Below are positions 1 to 7,704 of a stretch of DNA of 9,635 nt, piece by piece (positions within the stretch are counted from its first letter, which is position 1; each line of letters opens with the position of its first letter). The position numbers and the translations under genes are program-made. The stretch comes from Candidatus Eiseniibacteriota bacterium (GTDB lineage: Bacteria > Eisenbacteria > RBG-16-71-46). The notes beneath the pieces are model-generated. The model had not been told where the DNA came from, ran no database searches, and saw nothing but the letters and a program-made list of their open reading frames with translations. Location of the stretch: NCBI GenBank assembly GCA_005893365.1, contig VBPB01000293.1, forward strand, positions 1,539 to 11,173, given 5' to 3'.

Positions 1-1
1 A

Positions 2-382
2 TCGGGATTGTCTCAGGCGTTCAGCGAGTACGTCGCGACGTTCGGTCTCATCGGGACCATCTGGGCTTGTTCCAGGGCCCGGGCCGAGGCCGTGCCGGTC
101 GCGGTCGGTGCCTACATCACGGCCGCGTATTGGTTCACGGCTTCCACGTCGTTCGCGAACCCCGCCGTCACACTGGCACGCGCGATGACGGGCACCTTCG
201 CCGGGATTCGCCTCGCCGACGCGCCCGCGTTCATCATCGCGCAGTTGCTCGGAGCGTTTTCCGCCGCGCTCCTGTTCCGGTGGCTGGTGCGGACTCCAGC
301 CACTGAAAGGGTAATAAGAGATAGGGCTGGAGGGGAGCCCGAGTTGCCGGCCGCCGAAGCGTCGGGCGTTTCTCCTCCGTGA
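2..382 (+). CDS. Aquaporin / MIP-family channel, C-terminal part (5' end outside window)
   Basis: This is the C-terminal half of a membrane channel of the major intrinsic protein family, which passes water or small neutral solutes. The frame is open from base 2, so the start lies upstream; the TTG at base 8 is probably not the true start. Counting from that TTG, residues 7-22 and 29-45 are hydrophobic helices. The second pore motif follows as SFANPAVTLAR (NPA at residues 51-53, with the selectivity-filter arginine at 58). A GIRLAD loop and a last helix (about 73-94) come next. Homology is expected to end near RWLV (residue 94, base ~290). The remaining 30 residues are charged and proline/alanine-rich, look unlike a MIP tail, and overlap an opposite-strand ORF, so the true C-terminus is uncertain. 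Channels with this motif sometimes sit in arsenic-resistance clusters (established knowledge), but nothing here shows that context. Confidence 0.88.
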   Translation, partial: SGLSQAFSEYVATFGLIGTIWACSRARAEAVPVAVGAYITAAYWFTASTSFANPAVTLARAMTGTFAGIRLADAPAFIIAQLLGAFSAALLFRWLVRTPATERVIRDRAGGEPELPAAEASGVSPP

Positions 383-536
383 TGATGATCTTGCGCTCGC
401 GCGGAGAACCAGTCGCCTCCGCCTCGGCTGCAGTTCCCTCGCTGCCGCCCGCGGCCGAGGGTGCCGCGGTCTCGGCTGATTGAGGAGACTTGAAGCCGTC
501 GCGAAGAATTTCGACGCGCAGATCGATCAAGGTCAT
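234..536 (-). CDS. Small unknown ORF coupled to tkt (100 codons)
   Basis: I do not recognise this protein. It begins MTLIDLRVEILRDG. Its ATG overlaps the tkt stop as ATGA (bases 536-533), the usual arrangement for translationally coupled operon genes. A GAAGG sits directly before the ATG, too close to be a good ribosome site, so coupling would have to carry initiation. Residues 18-42 are Ala/Glu/Ser/Gly-rich and look disordered. RKIIITEEKR (residues 48-57) is a short strand-like stretch in a basic context. The last 50 or so residues lie antisense to the 3' end of the aquaporin gene (bases 234-382). Two coding regions overlapping by about 150 bp on opposite strands is unlikely, so at least the C-terminus is probably not genuine. 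It may be the true last operon gene cut short by a misjoin near bases 290-380, or no gene at all. Confidence 0.35.
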   Translation of the reverse strand: MTLIDLRVEILRDGFKSPQSAETAAPSAAGGSEGTAAEAEATGSPRERKIIITEEKRPTLRRPATRAPLQPYLLLPFQWLESAPATGTGARRKTLRATAR

Positions 537-2647
537 CCTTCGCCCGCACGACCCCCAATCCGGATCGGCGCTGTCTTGCCGAGCAGCTGCCTGGCCGCGG
601 TGACGAGCCGATCGCGCTCGAAACCGAACTTCTTCTGGAGCGCTTTGAGGGGCGCGGAGGCTCCGAAGGTCGTCATGCCGATGACGCGTCCGGAGCCGCC
701 CACGTAGCGCTCCCATCCGAACGTGGAGGCTTGCTCCACCGCGACCCGAGCCTTCACCGACGGCGGCAGCACGCTGTCGCGATACTCCTGCGTCTGATGA
801 TCGAAGATCTCCCAGGACGGCATCGAAACGACGCGGGAACGGATGCCTTCGGCGAGCAGCTTCTCGTGCGCCTCCACCGCGAGACTCACTTCGCTGCCCG
901 AGGCGATCAAGATGACTTCGGGGTCGCCGCCCGGCGGCTCGGCCAGCACGTAGGCGCCACGCGCAACCCCGGCGGCCGACGCGAAGGCTTGGCGATCCAG
1001 GGTCGGCAGGGGCTGCCGCGACAGCGCAAGCACGGCCGGCTGGTGACGCAGCTGCATCACGTACCGGTACGCTTCGACGACCTCGTTGGCGTCCGCCGGC
1101 CGCAAGGTCACGAGGCCCGGGATGGCGCGCAGGGAGGCCAGGTGCTCGACGGGCTGGTGGGTCGGCCCATCCTCGCCGTCGCCCATGGCGTCGTGCGTGA
1201 ACACGAAGAGGGTAGGCAGCTCCATCAGTGCCGACAGCCGAATAGCGGGCCGCGCGTAGTCGCTGAAGATGAAGAAGGTCGCGCCGAACGGCCGCAGCTT
1301 CGACAGCGATAGTCCGTTGACCGTCGCCGCCATCGCGTGCTCGCGAATGCCGAAATGGAGATTCTTGCCGCCCGGTCTCCCGGCCTGGAAGCTTCCCGCG
1401 CCCTCGTACGTCAGGGTCGTCTTGTTGGACGGGCCGAGGTCTGCCGAGCCGCCGAGGAACCACGGGATGTTCTGCGCGAGCACGTTGAGCACGTTGCCCG
1501 ACGCGTCGCGGCCGGCGATGCCCTTGGCGTCCGCCGGGAACACCGGAAGGTTCCGATCCCAGCCGTCCGGCAGGTCGCGGCGCTGCATCTGCTCGATCTC
1601 GGTCGCGAGCTCCGGATGGGCGGCCCGGTACGACGCGAAGAGCGCCGTCCATTGGCTTCGCGCCGCGGCGCCGCGCGCCCCGATGCCGGCGGTGAAGTGC
1701 TCGCGGACGGCGTCCGGCACCAGGAACTGTGCCTCCTCCGGCCAGCCGTAGCTCTGCTTGGCGAGACGAACCTCCGCTTCGCCGAGCGGCTCGCCGTGAG
1801 CCGCGGCCGTGTCGTGCTTGTGCGGCGAGCCGTAGCCGATGTGGCTGTCGAGGATGATCAGGGTCGGGCGTCCCTTCGTCTCGCGGAAGACGCCCAGCGC
1901 GCGATGGATGCGCTCGAGGTCGTTGGCGTCGCCTACGCGCAGGACGTTCCAGCCATAGGCGAGGAACCGCGTGGCGACATCCTCGGTGAAAGTCAGGCTC
2001 GTCTGGCCCTCGATCGTGATGTGGTTGTTGTCGTAGACCCAACACAGATTGTCGAGGCCCAGGTGGCCCGCCAGCGAGGCCGCCTCGGAGCCGACGCCCT
2101 CCATCAGACAGCCGTCTCCGCACACGACGTAGATGTCGTAGTCGAAGATCGGGAAGCCGGGTTTGTTGTAGCGGTTGGCGAGCCACTTCTCGGCGATCGC
2201 CATCCCCACGCTCGTCGCGACGCCCTGCCCCAGCGGCCCCGTGGTGGTTTCGACTCCCGATACCCAGTGATACTCGGGGTGCCCAGGCGCCTTGCTGTCG
2301 ATCTGACGGAAGCGGCGGATGTCGTCGAGCGACACCGACGGCCGCCCGAGCCGCTCGTAATCGGGATTCACGGCGCACGTCCCGGAGAGATGCAGGACGG
2401 ACCAGAGCAGCATCGAGGCATGGCCGTTCGAGAGCACGAATCGATCGCGGTTGGGCCAGATCGGATCCTGAGGATCGAATCGCATCACGCGGTTCCACAG
2501 CGTGTACACGAGCGGCGCTAGCGCCATCGGCGTGCCTGGATGCCCCGACTTGGCGCGCTCGACCGCGTCGATCGAGAGCGTCCGGATCGTGTTGATCGAG
2601 AGCCGGTCGAGCTCGGTCATCGGTGCGGCGGCGTTCGTGATGCCCAT
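533..2647 (-). CDS. tkt: Transketolase, complete
   Basis: This is a thiamine-diphosphate enzyme that moves two-carbon ketol units between pentose, tetrose and hexose phosphates in the non-oxidative pentose phosphate pathway; it is cytosolic and normally a homodimer. At 704 residues it is slightly longer than the usual 660-690 and shows every landmark in order: SNGHAS (73-78), GPLGQG (137-142), the cofactor motif GDGCLMEG (177-184) ending in NN (207-208), HGEPLG (284-289), the catalytic glutamate in GIREHAM (E436), and HDAMGDGEDGPTHQP (485-499) of the pyrimidine domain. The transketolase C-terminal domain follows from about 570. The start is set by GAGGA 7 nt upstream of the ATG and by the pgl stop 18 bp away. 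It is one of only two operon genes here with no visible damage, and its frame is clean throughout. Confidence 0.97.
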   Translation of the reverse strand: MGITNAAAPMTELDRLSINTIRTLSIDAVERAKSGHPGTPMALAPLVYTLWNRVMRFDPQDPIWPNRDRFVLSNGHASMLLWSVLHLSGTCAVNPDYERLGRPSVSLDDIRRFRQIDSKAPGHPEYHWVSGVETTTGPLGQGVATSVGMAIAEKWLANRYNKPGFPIFDYDIYVVCGDGCLMEGVGSEAASLAGHLGLDNLCWVYDNNHITIEGQTSLTFTEDVATRFLAYGWNVLRVGDANDLERIHRALGVFRETKGRPTLIILDSHIGYGSPHKHDTAAAHGEPLGEAEVRLAKQSYGWPEEAQFLVPDAVREHFTAGIGARGAAARSQWTALFASYRAAHPELATEIEQMQRRDLPDGWDRNLPVFPADAKGIAGRDASGNVLNVLAQNIPWFLGGSADLGPSNKTTLTYEGAGSFQAGRPGGKNLHFGIREHAMAATVNGLSLSKLRPFGATFFIFSDYARPAIRLSALMELPTLFVFTHDAMGDGEDGPTHQPVEHLASLRAIPGLVTLRPADANEVVEAYRYVMQLRHQPAVLALSRQPLPTLDRQAFASAAGVARGAYVLAEPPGGDPEVILIASGSEVSLAVEAHEKLLAEGIRSRVVSMPSWEIFDHQTQEYRDSVLPPSVKARVAVEQASTFGWERYVGGSGRVIGMTTFGASAPLKALQKKFGFERDRLVTAARQLLGKTAPIRIGGRAGEG

Positions 2648-2654
2648 CGGCTTG

Positions 2655-2659
2655 TCCTC
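2655..2659 (-). promoter_or_regulatory. Ribosome binding site of tkt
   Basis: On the minus strand GAGGA stands 7 nt before the ATG at 2647, inside the 18-bp pgl-tkt spacer. It supports that ATG over the internal one at codon 10 (MTELDRL). Confidence 0.7.
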
Positions 2660-2665
2660 GTCGGT

Positions 2666-3412
2666 TCACGCGAGAAGTGATCGTGGATCAGCGCGGCCCG
2701 TGGAATCTCGGTCGCGATCGTCCGCCAACCGTGCTGCGGCCTCGCGATCGGCAAGCGCGACGGCCCTGTCCTGCTCGACTCGCCCGGCCGGAATCGAGGC
2801 GTCGGCGTTCGAGAGACGCGCCAGCATCTCGGCCTTGTCGCGCCCGGTAACGAGCCAGACGATGCGTCGAGCCCGATTCAGCACGGGGAAGGTCAACGTC
2901 ATCCGCCGCCGGCCTTGATAGACACCGGTCGTCGCGACGTCCGTCGCGGTGACGTCGAGCACGCGATCCCCCGGGACGAGCGACGCGGTGTGGCCGTCGG
3001 GCCCGAGGCCGAGATGGACGAGATCGAGGACCGCAGGGGTGCCCGCGAGCTCCCGGAGCGCCAGCGCATAGCGCGAGCTCGCCGCTTCGAGATCGGGCGA
3101 CTCCACCGGCATCGCATGGACCTGCTCGGGGCGCAGCGGCGAATGCGCGAGCAAGCTGTCGCGCAGATGGGTCAGGTTGCGATCCGGGTCTCCATCCAGG
3201 GCGACGCGCTCATCGACCTGGACCACGTACACGGCGGGCCAGGGCATGTCTTCATCGGCCAGCGCGCGCAGCATCTGCCAGGGCGTGCGCCCCCCGCTGA
3301 AGGCCACGACGAAGCGACCACGGGCGGCCACGGCTGCCCGTGCCTCTTCGGCCGTCAACGATGCGCCGGCACGCGCGACCGCCTCGGCATCGACCAGCGT
3401 TTCGATCCTCAC
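2666..3412 (-). CDS. pgl: 6-phosphogluconolactonase, complete, GTG start
   Basis: This enzyme hydrolyses 6-phosphoglucono-lactone to 6-phosphogluconate, the second step of the oxidative pentose phosphate pathway. A longer reading from 3547 is possible, but its first 45 codons lie inside the 3' end of zwf. The GTG at 3412 overlaps the zwf stop as GTGA, has GAGGA 4 nt upstream, and gives 248 residues, the normal family size (about 230-260). Motifs counted from this start are VAFSGGRTP (36-44), VDER (66-69), RNLTHLRDSLL (78-88), the signature GLGPDGHTASL (135-145), TFPVLNRAR (174-182) and GRDKAEML (190-197). The order zwf-pgl with overlapping ends fits two consecutive pathway steps translated together. 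The C-terminal 20 residues are polar and poorly conserved in the family. No frameshift is seen. Confidence 0.94.
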   Translation of the reverse strand: MRIETLVDAEAVARAGASLTAEEARAAVAARGRFVVAFSGGRTPWQMLRALADEDMPWPAVYVVQVDERVALDGDPDRNLTHLRDSLLAHSPLRPEQVHAMPVESPDLEAASSRYALALRELAGTPAVLDLVHLGLGPDGHTASLVPGDRVLDVTATDVATTGVYQGRRRMTLTFPVLNRARRIVWLVTGRDKAEMLARLSNADASIPAGRVEQDRAVALADREAAARLADDRDRDSTGRADPRSLLA

Positions 3413-4718
3413 GGCATCCTCATGGCGGGGTTCTGCCAGCCGCCGGGCGGCGAGACTCTCGAGTCCACCTCTTTCGGTCCCCAGGTCCCGGGCTCGTACT
3501 CGTAGACGGGCGTGCCCGCCTTCAGCGCCGGGTCGACGATTCGCCACGCCTCCTCGACGTAGTCCTCGCGGGCGAACAAGGTCGCGTCCCCGTGCATCGC
3601 GTCGCCGAGCACGCGCTCGTACGCGTCCATCTCACCGGCGCGCGGGAGGCGGGTTCCCAGCATCTCCGCGGTCTGGCTCTGCGTTTCCGTTTCCGCCGCG
3701 ACGAGGTTCGCGCCGATCGCGATCGCGACGTCGGGACTGATCCGGAAGCGGCAGTAGTTCGCCTCGAGGTCTAAGCCGTGATACATCGTCGGTGGCTGGC
3801 GCAGCCGCACGACGACCTCCGTGCACGTCACCGGGAGCGACTTGCCGGCTCGGATGTAGAACGGCACGCCCTGCCAGCGCCAGGAATCGATCCGCAGCCG
3901 CAGCGCGGCGAACGTCTCGACCGTCGAGCTCGGCGCCACTTGAGCACCTTTACCTTCTCGTCGCGGATCGATTCGCTGTCGGTCCTGACCGGCGGCTCCA
4001 TGGCCAGGTTCGTCAGCACCTGGAACAGGTGATTCTGGACCACGTCGCGGACCGCACCGGTCGCGTCGTAGAAGGCGCCGCGGCCCTGAATCCCGAAATC
4101 CTCGGCCATGGTGATCTGCACGCTCGCGACGTGACTGCGGTTCCAGAACGACTCGAGGAACGCGTTGGCGAAGCGGAAGAAGAGCATGTGGTGCACGGGC
4201 CGCTTGCCGAGGTAGTGATCGATCCGGAAGATCGACGTTTCGTCGAAGGCACCTAGCAGGACCCGGTTGAGCTCCCGCGCGGAGGCGACGTCGTGGCCGA
4301 ACGGCTTCTCGACGATCACGCGAGCGCCGCTCGTGCAGCCGGATATTGTGAGCTGCTCCACGACCATCTCGAACATCACCGGCGGAATCGCGAGGTAGTG
4401 CAGCGGCCGGCTCGCCGAGCCGAGCTCCTTGCGGATGGCCTCGAACGTCGACGCGTCCTGATAATCGCCATCGACATAGCGCAGGAGGCCGCGGAGCTTG
4501 CCGAACGCGGCTGGGTCGAGCCCGCCGTGCTTTTCGAGGCTGTCCTGGGCGCGGGCCTGAAACTGCCCGAGGTTCCAGCCGGCTTTCGCCACGCCGATGA
4601 CCGGCACGTCCAGGTGGCCGCGCTTGGCCATCGCGTGCAGGGCCGGAAAGATCTTCTTGTAGGCGAGATCGCCGGTGGCGCCGAAGAAGACGAAGGCGTC
4701 GGACTGAAGAGTGCTCAT
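3409..4718 (-). pseudogene. zwf: Glucose-6-phosphate 1-dehydrogenase, broken by a deletion with frameshift near base 3939
   Basis: This enzyme oxidises glucose-6-phosphate to 6-phosphoglucono-lactone with NADP+, the NADPH-producing entry to the pentose phosphate pathway. The first frame (from ATG 4718) holds the cofactor motif GATGDLA (13-19), EKPFGHD (137-143), the active-site block RIDHYLGK (165-172), FRFANAFLESFWN and EDFGIQGRGAFYD, and reaches DEKVKVLK at residue 260. There the coding continues in another frame with VAPSSTVETFAALR, then SWRWQGVPFYIRAGKSLP, MDAYERVLGDAMHGD, EEAWRIVDP and GTWGPKEVD to the stop at 3409. Family members carry about 20-25 more residues here, including a conserved VRGQ(Y/F) stretch, so the join is a deletion of roughly 65-75 bp that is not a multiple of three. 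Without it the protein would be about 460 residues. As written, translation leaves the correct frame and stops at 3828. The residue after RIDHYLGK is Arg instead of the common Glu. It lies 15 bp after gnd. Confidence 0.93.
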
Positions 4719-4733
4719 GGCTCGCCCCCGCGG

Positions 4734-5150
4734 CTACGACGACTTTTCGAGGTGGCCGCCGAACTCGAAGCGCATTGCCGAGAGCAGCTTGTCGGCGAAG
4801 TCGGCCTCGCCCCGCGAGCTGAAGCGCCCGTACAGCGCGCGCCGGATGTCGTCGACGTAGTACGAATTGCCGCCGTCGATCAGGATGTCGCCGGGAGAGA
4901 GAAGCGGCGCGAGATCGTCGATGGTCGCGTCCACGGCCGCCGCGGGCACCATCAGCCATACGGCCCGCGGCGTCTCGAGCTTCTTCACGAGGTCCGCGAT
5001 CGACGAGGCGCCGACGGCCCTGGCGCGAGCCAGCTCCTGGACGGCCTTCGCCGACCGGTCGAAGACGACGCACTGGTGATTTCCCGCGAGAAGCCGATGG
5101 ACCATGTTGGCGCCCATGCGGCCGAGCCCGATCATTCCGACTTGCATCAT
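4734..5150 (-). CDS. gnd: 6-phosphogluconate dehydrogenase (short YqeC/GndA-like form) with its centre deleted in frame
   Basis: The full enzyme oxidatively decarboxylates 6-phosphogluconate to ribulose-5-phosphate. This ORF keeps only the two ends. Residues 3-104 form the dinucleotide-binding domain: GMIGLGRMGANM (5-16), PRAVWLMVPA (61-70) and the family block IDGGNSYYVDDIRR (91-104). It then jumps directly to LYGRFSSRGEADFADKLL and FGGHLEK, the extreme C-terminus of the same family. At 138 residues against about 300-340, roughly 160-200 residues are missing. The loss includes the GTSGG loop, the catalytic Lys and Asn block (KMVHNGIEY in relatives) and the helical dimer domain. It cannot be active as written. 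The join lies near bases 4833-4841, in a GC-repetitive stretch. The second ATG (5147) is the likelier start: AAGGAG is 6 nt before it but only 3 nt before the first. Confidence 0.9.
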   Translation of the reverse strand: MMQVGMIGLGRMGANMVHRLLAGNHQCVVFDRSAKAVQELARARAVGASSIADLVKKLETPRAVWLMVPAAAVDATIDDLAPLLSPGDILIDGGNSYYVDDIRRALYGRFSSRGEADFADKLLSAMRFEFGGHLEKSS

Positions 5151-5153
5151 CGA

Positions 5154-5160
5154 CTCCTTT
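5154..5160 (-). promoter_or_regulatory. Ribosome binding site of gnd, favouring the second ATG
   Basis: The minus strand reads AAAGGAG, then TCG, then ATGATG. Spacing is 3 nt to the ATG at 5150 and 6 nt to the one at 5147. The latter gives the family-typical N-terminus MQVGMIGLG. The site sits in the 32-bp fda-gnd spacer. Confidence 0.65.
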
Positions 5161-5182
5161 GCGAGGCTGATGGTCCAGTGAG

Positions 5183-6073
5183 CTAGGTGGTGGATGCCTC
5201 GAAGATGCTCTGAATCGACGCGTCCAGGAGCGCGTTGTAATCGGCGTCGGTTTGCTGGGCCGACAGACCCTCGACGAGCGCTCGCGAGAAGCTCGCCACC
5301 ACGCCGTGATTCCGCCGCAGGCGCCGATTGCCTTCCTCACGTGAATAGCCGCCCGAGAGCGCCACCACCCTCACCACCCTGGAATGCTTCACGAGCTCGG
5401 CGTAGAGGTCGTCTTCCTCCGGGAGGGTCAGCTTGAGCATGACCGGCTGATCGGATTCGAACCCGTCGAGCTCCTCGAGGAGGGCCGCCTTGAGCAGCGC
5501 CTCGGCCTTGGCCTTGGCCGGGCAATGAATGTCGACTTCGGGCTCGATGATCGGCACCAGACCCGCGGCGATGATCTGCCGAGCGACCTCGAACTGCTGG
5601 CGCACGACGTCCGCGATACCCGCCTCGTTGGCCTGCTTGATGACCGAGCGCATCTTGGTTCCGAAGATGCCCTTGGCGATGGCCCGGCCGAGCAGCGCGC
5701 CGAGCTCCGGCATGGGCTTCATCAGCTGGACGCCGTTCTTCTCCTCCGCGAGCCCCTTGTCCACCTTCAGGAACGGCACGATCCGCTTCACGTTCCAGAG
5801 ATAGTCCGCGGTCGGCTGGCCCTCGATGCTCCGGTCCATCGTGTTCTCGAACAGGATGGCGGCCAGGATCCGCTCTCCGGTGAAGACCGGGCTCGTGATG
5901 ATGCGCGTCCGCATCTGATGCACGAGCGCGAACATCTGCTCCTCGTTGGCCCACGCGCTGCCCTCGATGCCGTAGGCGCGCAGCGCGCCGGGCGTGCTCC
6001 CTCCGCTCTGATCCAGCGCCGCGATGAATCCGGGCTGTGTCTCCATCTTCTGCAGCTGCTCGAGGTTGCGCAT
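5183..6073 (-). CDS. fda: Class I fructose-bisphosphate aldolase (bacterial Fda type)
   Basis: This enzyme cleaves or forms fructose-1,6-bisphosphate from dihydroxyacetone phosphate and glyceraldehyde-3-phosphate through a lysine Schiff base, without metal. From ATG 6073 it is 296 residues, the same size as the Staphylococcus Fda type. The N-terminus MRNLEQLQKM leads into the block FIAALDQSGGSTP (16-28). Further landmarks are MRTRIITSP (54-62), FLKVDKGLAEEKNG (101-114), GIFGTKMRS (135-143), LVPIIEPEVD (172-181), the Schiff-base lysine in VMLKLTLP (K214) and the phosphate-binding LSGGYSREE (239-247). No stop separates it from pgi upstream, so as sequenced it is the last third of a 1060-codon ORF. 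The ATG is still the likely native start, because homology begins there and a separate pgi would end just before. The AAGGG 2 nt upstream is a poor ribosome site. Confidence 0.93.
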   Translation of the reverse strand: MRNLEQLQKMETQPGFIAALDQSGGSTPGALRAYGIEGSAWANEEQMFALVHQMRTRIITSPVFTGERILAAILFENTMDRSIEGQPTADYLWNVKRIVPFLKVDKGLAEEKNGVQLMKPMPELGALLGRAIAKGIFGTKMRSVIKQANEAGIADVVRQQFEVARQIIAAGLVPIIEPEVDIHCPAKAKAEALLKAALLEELDGFESDQPVMLKLTLPEEDDLYAELVKHSRVVRVVALSGGYSREEGNRRLRRNHGVVASFSRALVEGLSAQQTDADYNALLDASIQSIFEASTT

Positions 6074-7704
6074 GGCCCTTAGCGCGTTCCCGCGCATCCG
6101 ATAGCGCCGAATGAGATTGTTAGTCGAGCTGTCGTGCTGGAGTGTGGGCTCCGTCTCGCCTTGGAGCTCCGGGATGATGCGCTGGGCCAGCACCTTGCCG
6201 AGCTCGACCCCCCACTGGTCGAACGAGTCGACGTCCCAGATCACGCCCTGAGTGAACACGCTGTGCTCGTAGAGCGCGACCAGCTTGCCGAGCGTTTCCG
6301 GCGTGAGGCGCTCGGCCAGGATCGTGTTCGACGGCCGATTGCCCTGGAACATCCGATGGGGGACGAGGTCGTCCGGCGTGCCTTCCGCCTTCACCTGCTC
6401 GCGCGTCTTGCCGAAGGCCAGGGCTTCGGTCTGCGCGAACACGTTCGCCACCAGGTAGTCATGGTGCCGGCCGAGCGGATTCAGGGTGTGTGTGAACGCG
6501 ATGAAGTCGCAGGGGATGAGGCGCGTTCCCTGATGGATCAGCTGATAGAAGGAATGTTGGCCGTTGGTCCCCGGCTCTCCCCAGTAGATGGGACCCGTCG
6601 GGTAGGTGATCTCGGCGCCCTTGCGCGTGACGTGCTTGCCATTGCTCTCCATCGTGAGCTGCTGCAGGTACGCCGGGAAGCGCTTGAGGTACTGCTCGTA
6701 GGGCAGGACAGCGACGGTCTCGGCGCCGAAGAAATCCGCGTACCACACGGTCAGGAGCCCCATGAGCACGGGCAGGTTGCGCTCGAACGGGGCGGTCCGG
6801 AAGTGCTCGTCCATCTGATGGAAGCCGGCGAGCATCGCGCGGAAATTCTCGGGGCCGACCGCGAGCATCGTCGAGAGCCCGATCGCCGAGTCCATGGAAT
6901 AGCGCCCGCCGACCCAGTCCCAGAATCCGAACATGTTGGCGGTGTCGATCCCGAACTCCGAGACCTTCTTCGCGTTGGTCGAGACGGCGACGAAGTGCTT
7001 GGCTACCGCTTTGGCGTCGCCGCCGAGCCCCGCAAGCAGCCATTGGCGGGCGCTCTCGGCGTTGGTCATGGTCTCGAGCGTGGTGAAGGTCTTCGACGAG
7101 GCAATGAAGAGCGTCTCCCCCGGAGACAGATCGCGCGTCGCCTCCACGAGGTCGGTTCCGTCGACGTTGGACACGAAGCGGAAGGTCATTGCGCGATCGC
7201 TGTAGTGCTTGAGCGCCTCGTACGCCATGACGGGGCCGAGGTCGGAGCCGCCGATGCCGATGTTGATGACGTTGCGAATGCGCTTGCGGGTGTGGCCCTT
7301 CCACGCGCCGCTCCGCACCCGGTTCGCGAAGTCGGTCATCGCGCCGAGGACTGCGTGAACTTCAGGGACGACGTTCTTGCCGTCCACGACGATCGACGCG
7401 CGGCGCGGTGCGCGCAGGGCGATGTGCAGGACCGCGCGATCTTCGGTCAGGTTGATCCGGTCGCCCCGGAACATCGCGTCGATGCGCTCGCGCAGACCCG
7501 ACTCTTCGGCCAGCCGGCACAGGAGCGCGATGGTCTCGTCGGTCACGCGGTTCTTCGAGTAGTCGAGGTAGAGCCGGCGGCCTCGGCGGTCATACGCTCG
7601 CCGCGCGTCGGGTCGTTCGTGAAGAGCGTCTCCCCCGGAGACAGATCGCGCGTCGCCTCCACGAGGTCGGTTCCGTCGACGTTGGACACGAAGCGGAAGG
7701 TCAT
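6074..7704 (-). CDS. pgi: Glucose-6-phosphate isomerase, with N-terminus replaced by an internal copy, 1-base frameshift and no stop
   Basis: This enzyme interconverts glucose-6-phosphate and fructose-6-phosphate. From LYLDYSKNRVTDET (base 7573) onward the protein is intact. It shows INIGIGGSDLGP, SSKTFTTLETMTN, the first family signature DWVGGRYSMDSAI, the catalytic glutamate in ESNGK, the catalytic histidine in GTNGQHSF, the second signature ending SFDQWGVELGK, and HDSSTNNLIRRY at the C-terminus. Upstream, LFTNDPTRGERMTAEAAG (7626-7573) is genuine family sequence but lies one frame away: GGC CTC has become GGCTC at 7573. Before that, bases 7620-7709 are an exact copy of pgi bases 7105-7194. 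In the true pgi frame that copy supplies an ATG at 7704 and the first 28 codons, giving a protein near the normal 540 residues but with the wrong N-terminus. After RRYRMRG the frame runs through NALRA into fda without a stop; an out-of-frame TAA sits 5 bp before the fda ATG. Confidence 0.92.
7105..7194. repeat. 90-bp direct repeat, original copy inside pgi
   Basis: This copy lies in its natural coding context: it encodes AMTFRFVSNVDGTDLVE and on to GETLF in the correct pgi frame, a conserved part of the sugar-isomerase domain. It is base-for-base identical to 7620-7709, at an offset of 515. Flanking bases differ on both sides. Confidence 0.95.

Noticed and set aside
436..461. CCCTCG...CGAGGG stem between the convergent genes as a terminator
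   Set aside because: It has only 6 bp of stem, a 14-nt loop and no T-run on either strand.
1337..2521. A 394-codon plus-strand ORF opposite tkt
   Set aside because: It is a GC-rich antisense shadow of a well-supported enzyme, with no ribosome site or recognisable domain.
234..2669. An 811-codon minus-strand frame across the whole tkt region
   Set aside because: It is the alternate frame of transketolase, highly Arg-rich with no family motifs. Only its last 100 codons, beginning at the ATGA overlap, are considered as a possible gene.
3412..3547. The 45 extra codons upstream in the pgl frame
   Set aside because: They lie within zwf coding sequence, carry no pgl homology, and the GTG at 3412 has both the GTGA overlap and a ribosome site.
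3930..3950. Programmed ribosomal frameshifting in zwf
   Set aside because: There is no slippery heptamer or downstream structure, and conserved residues are missing at the site, so it is a deletion.
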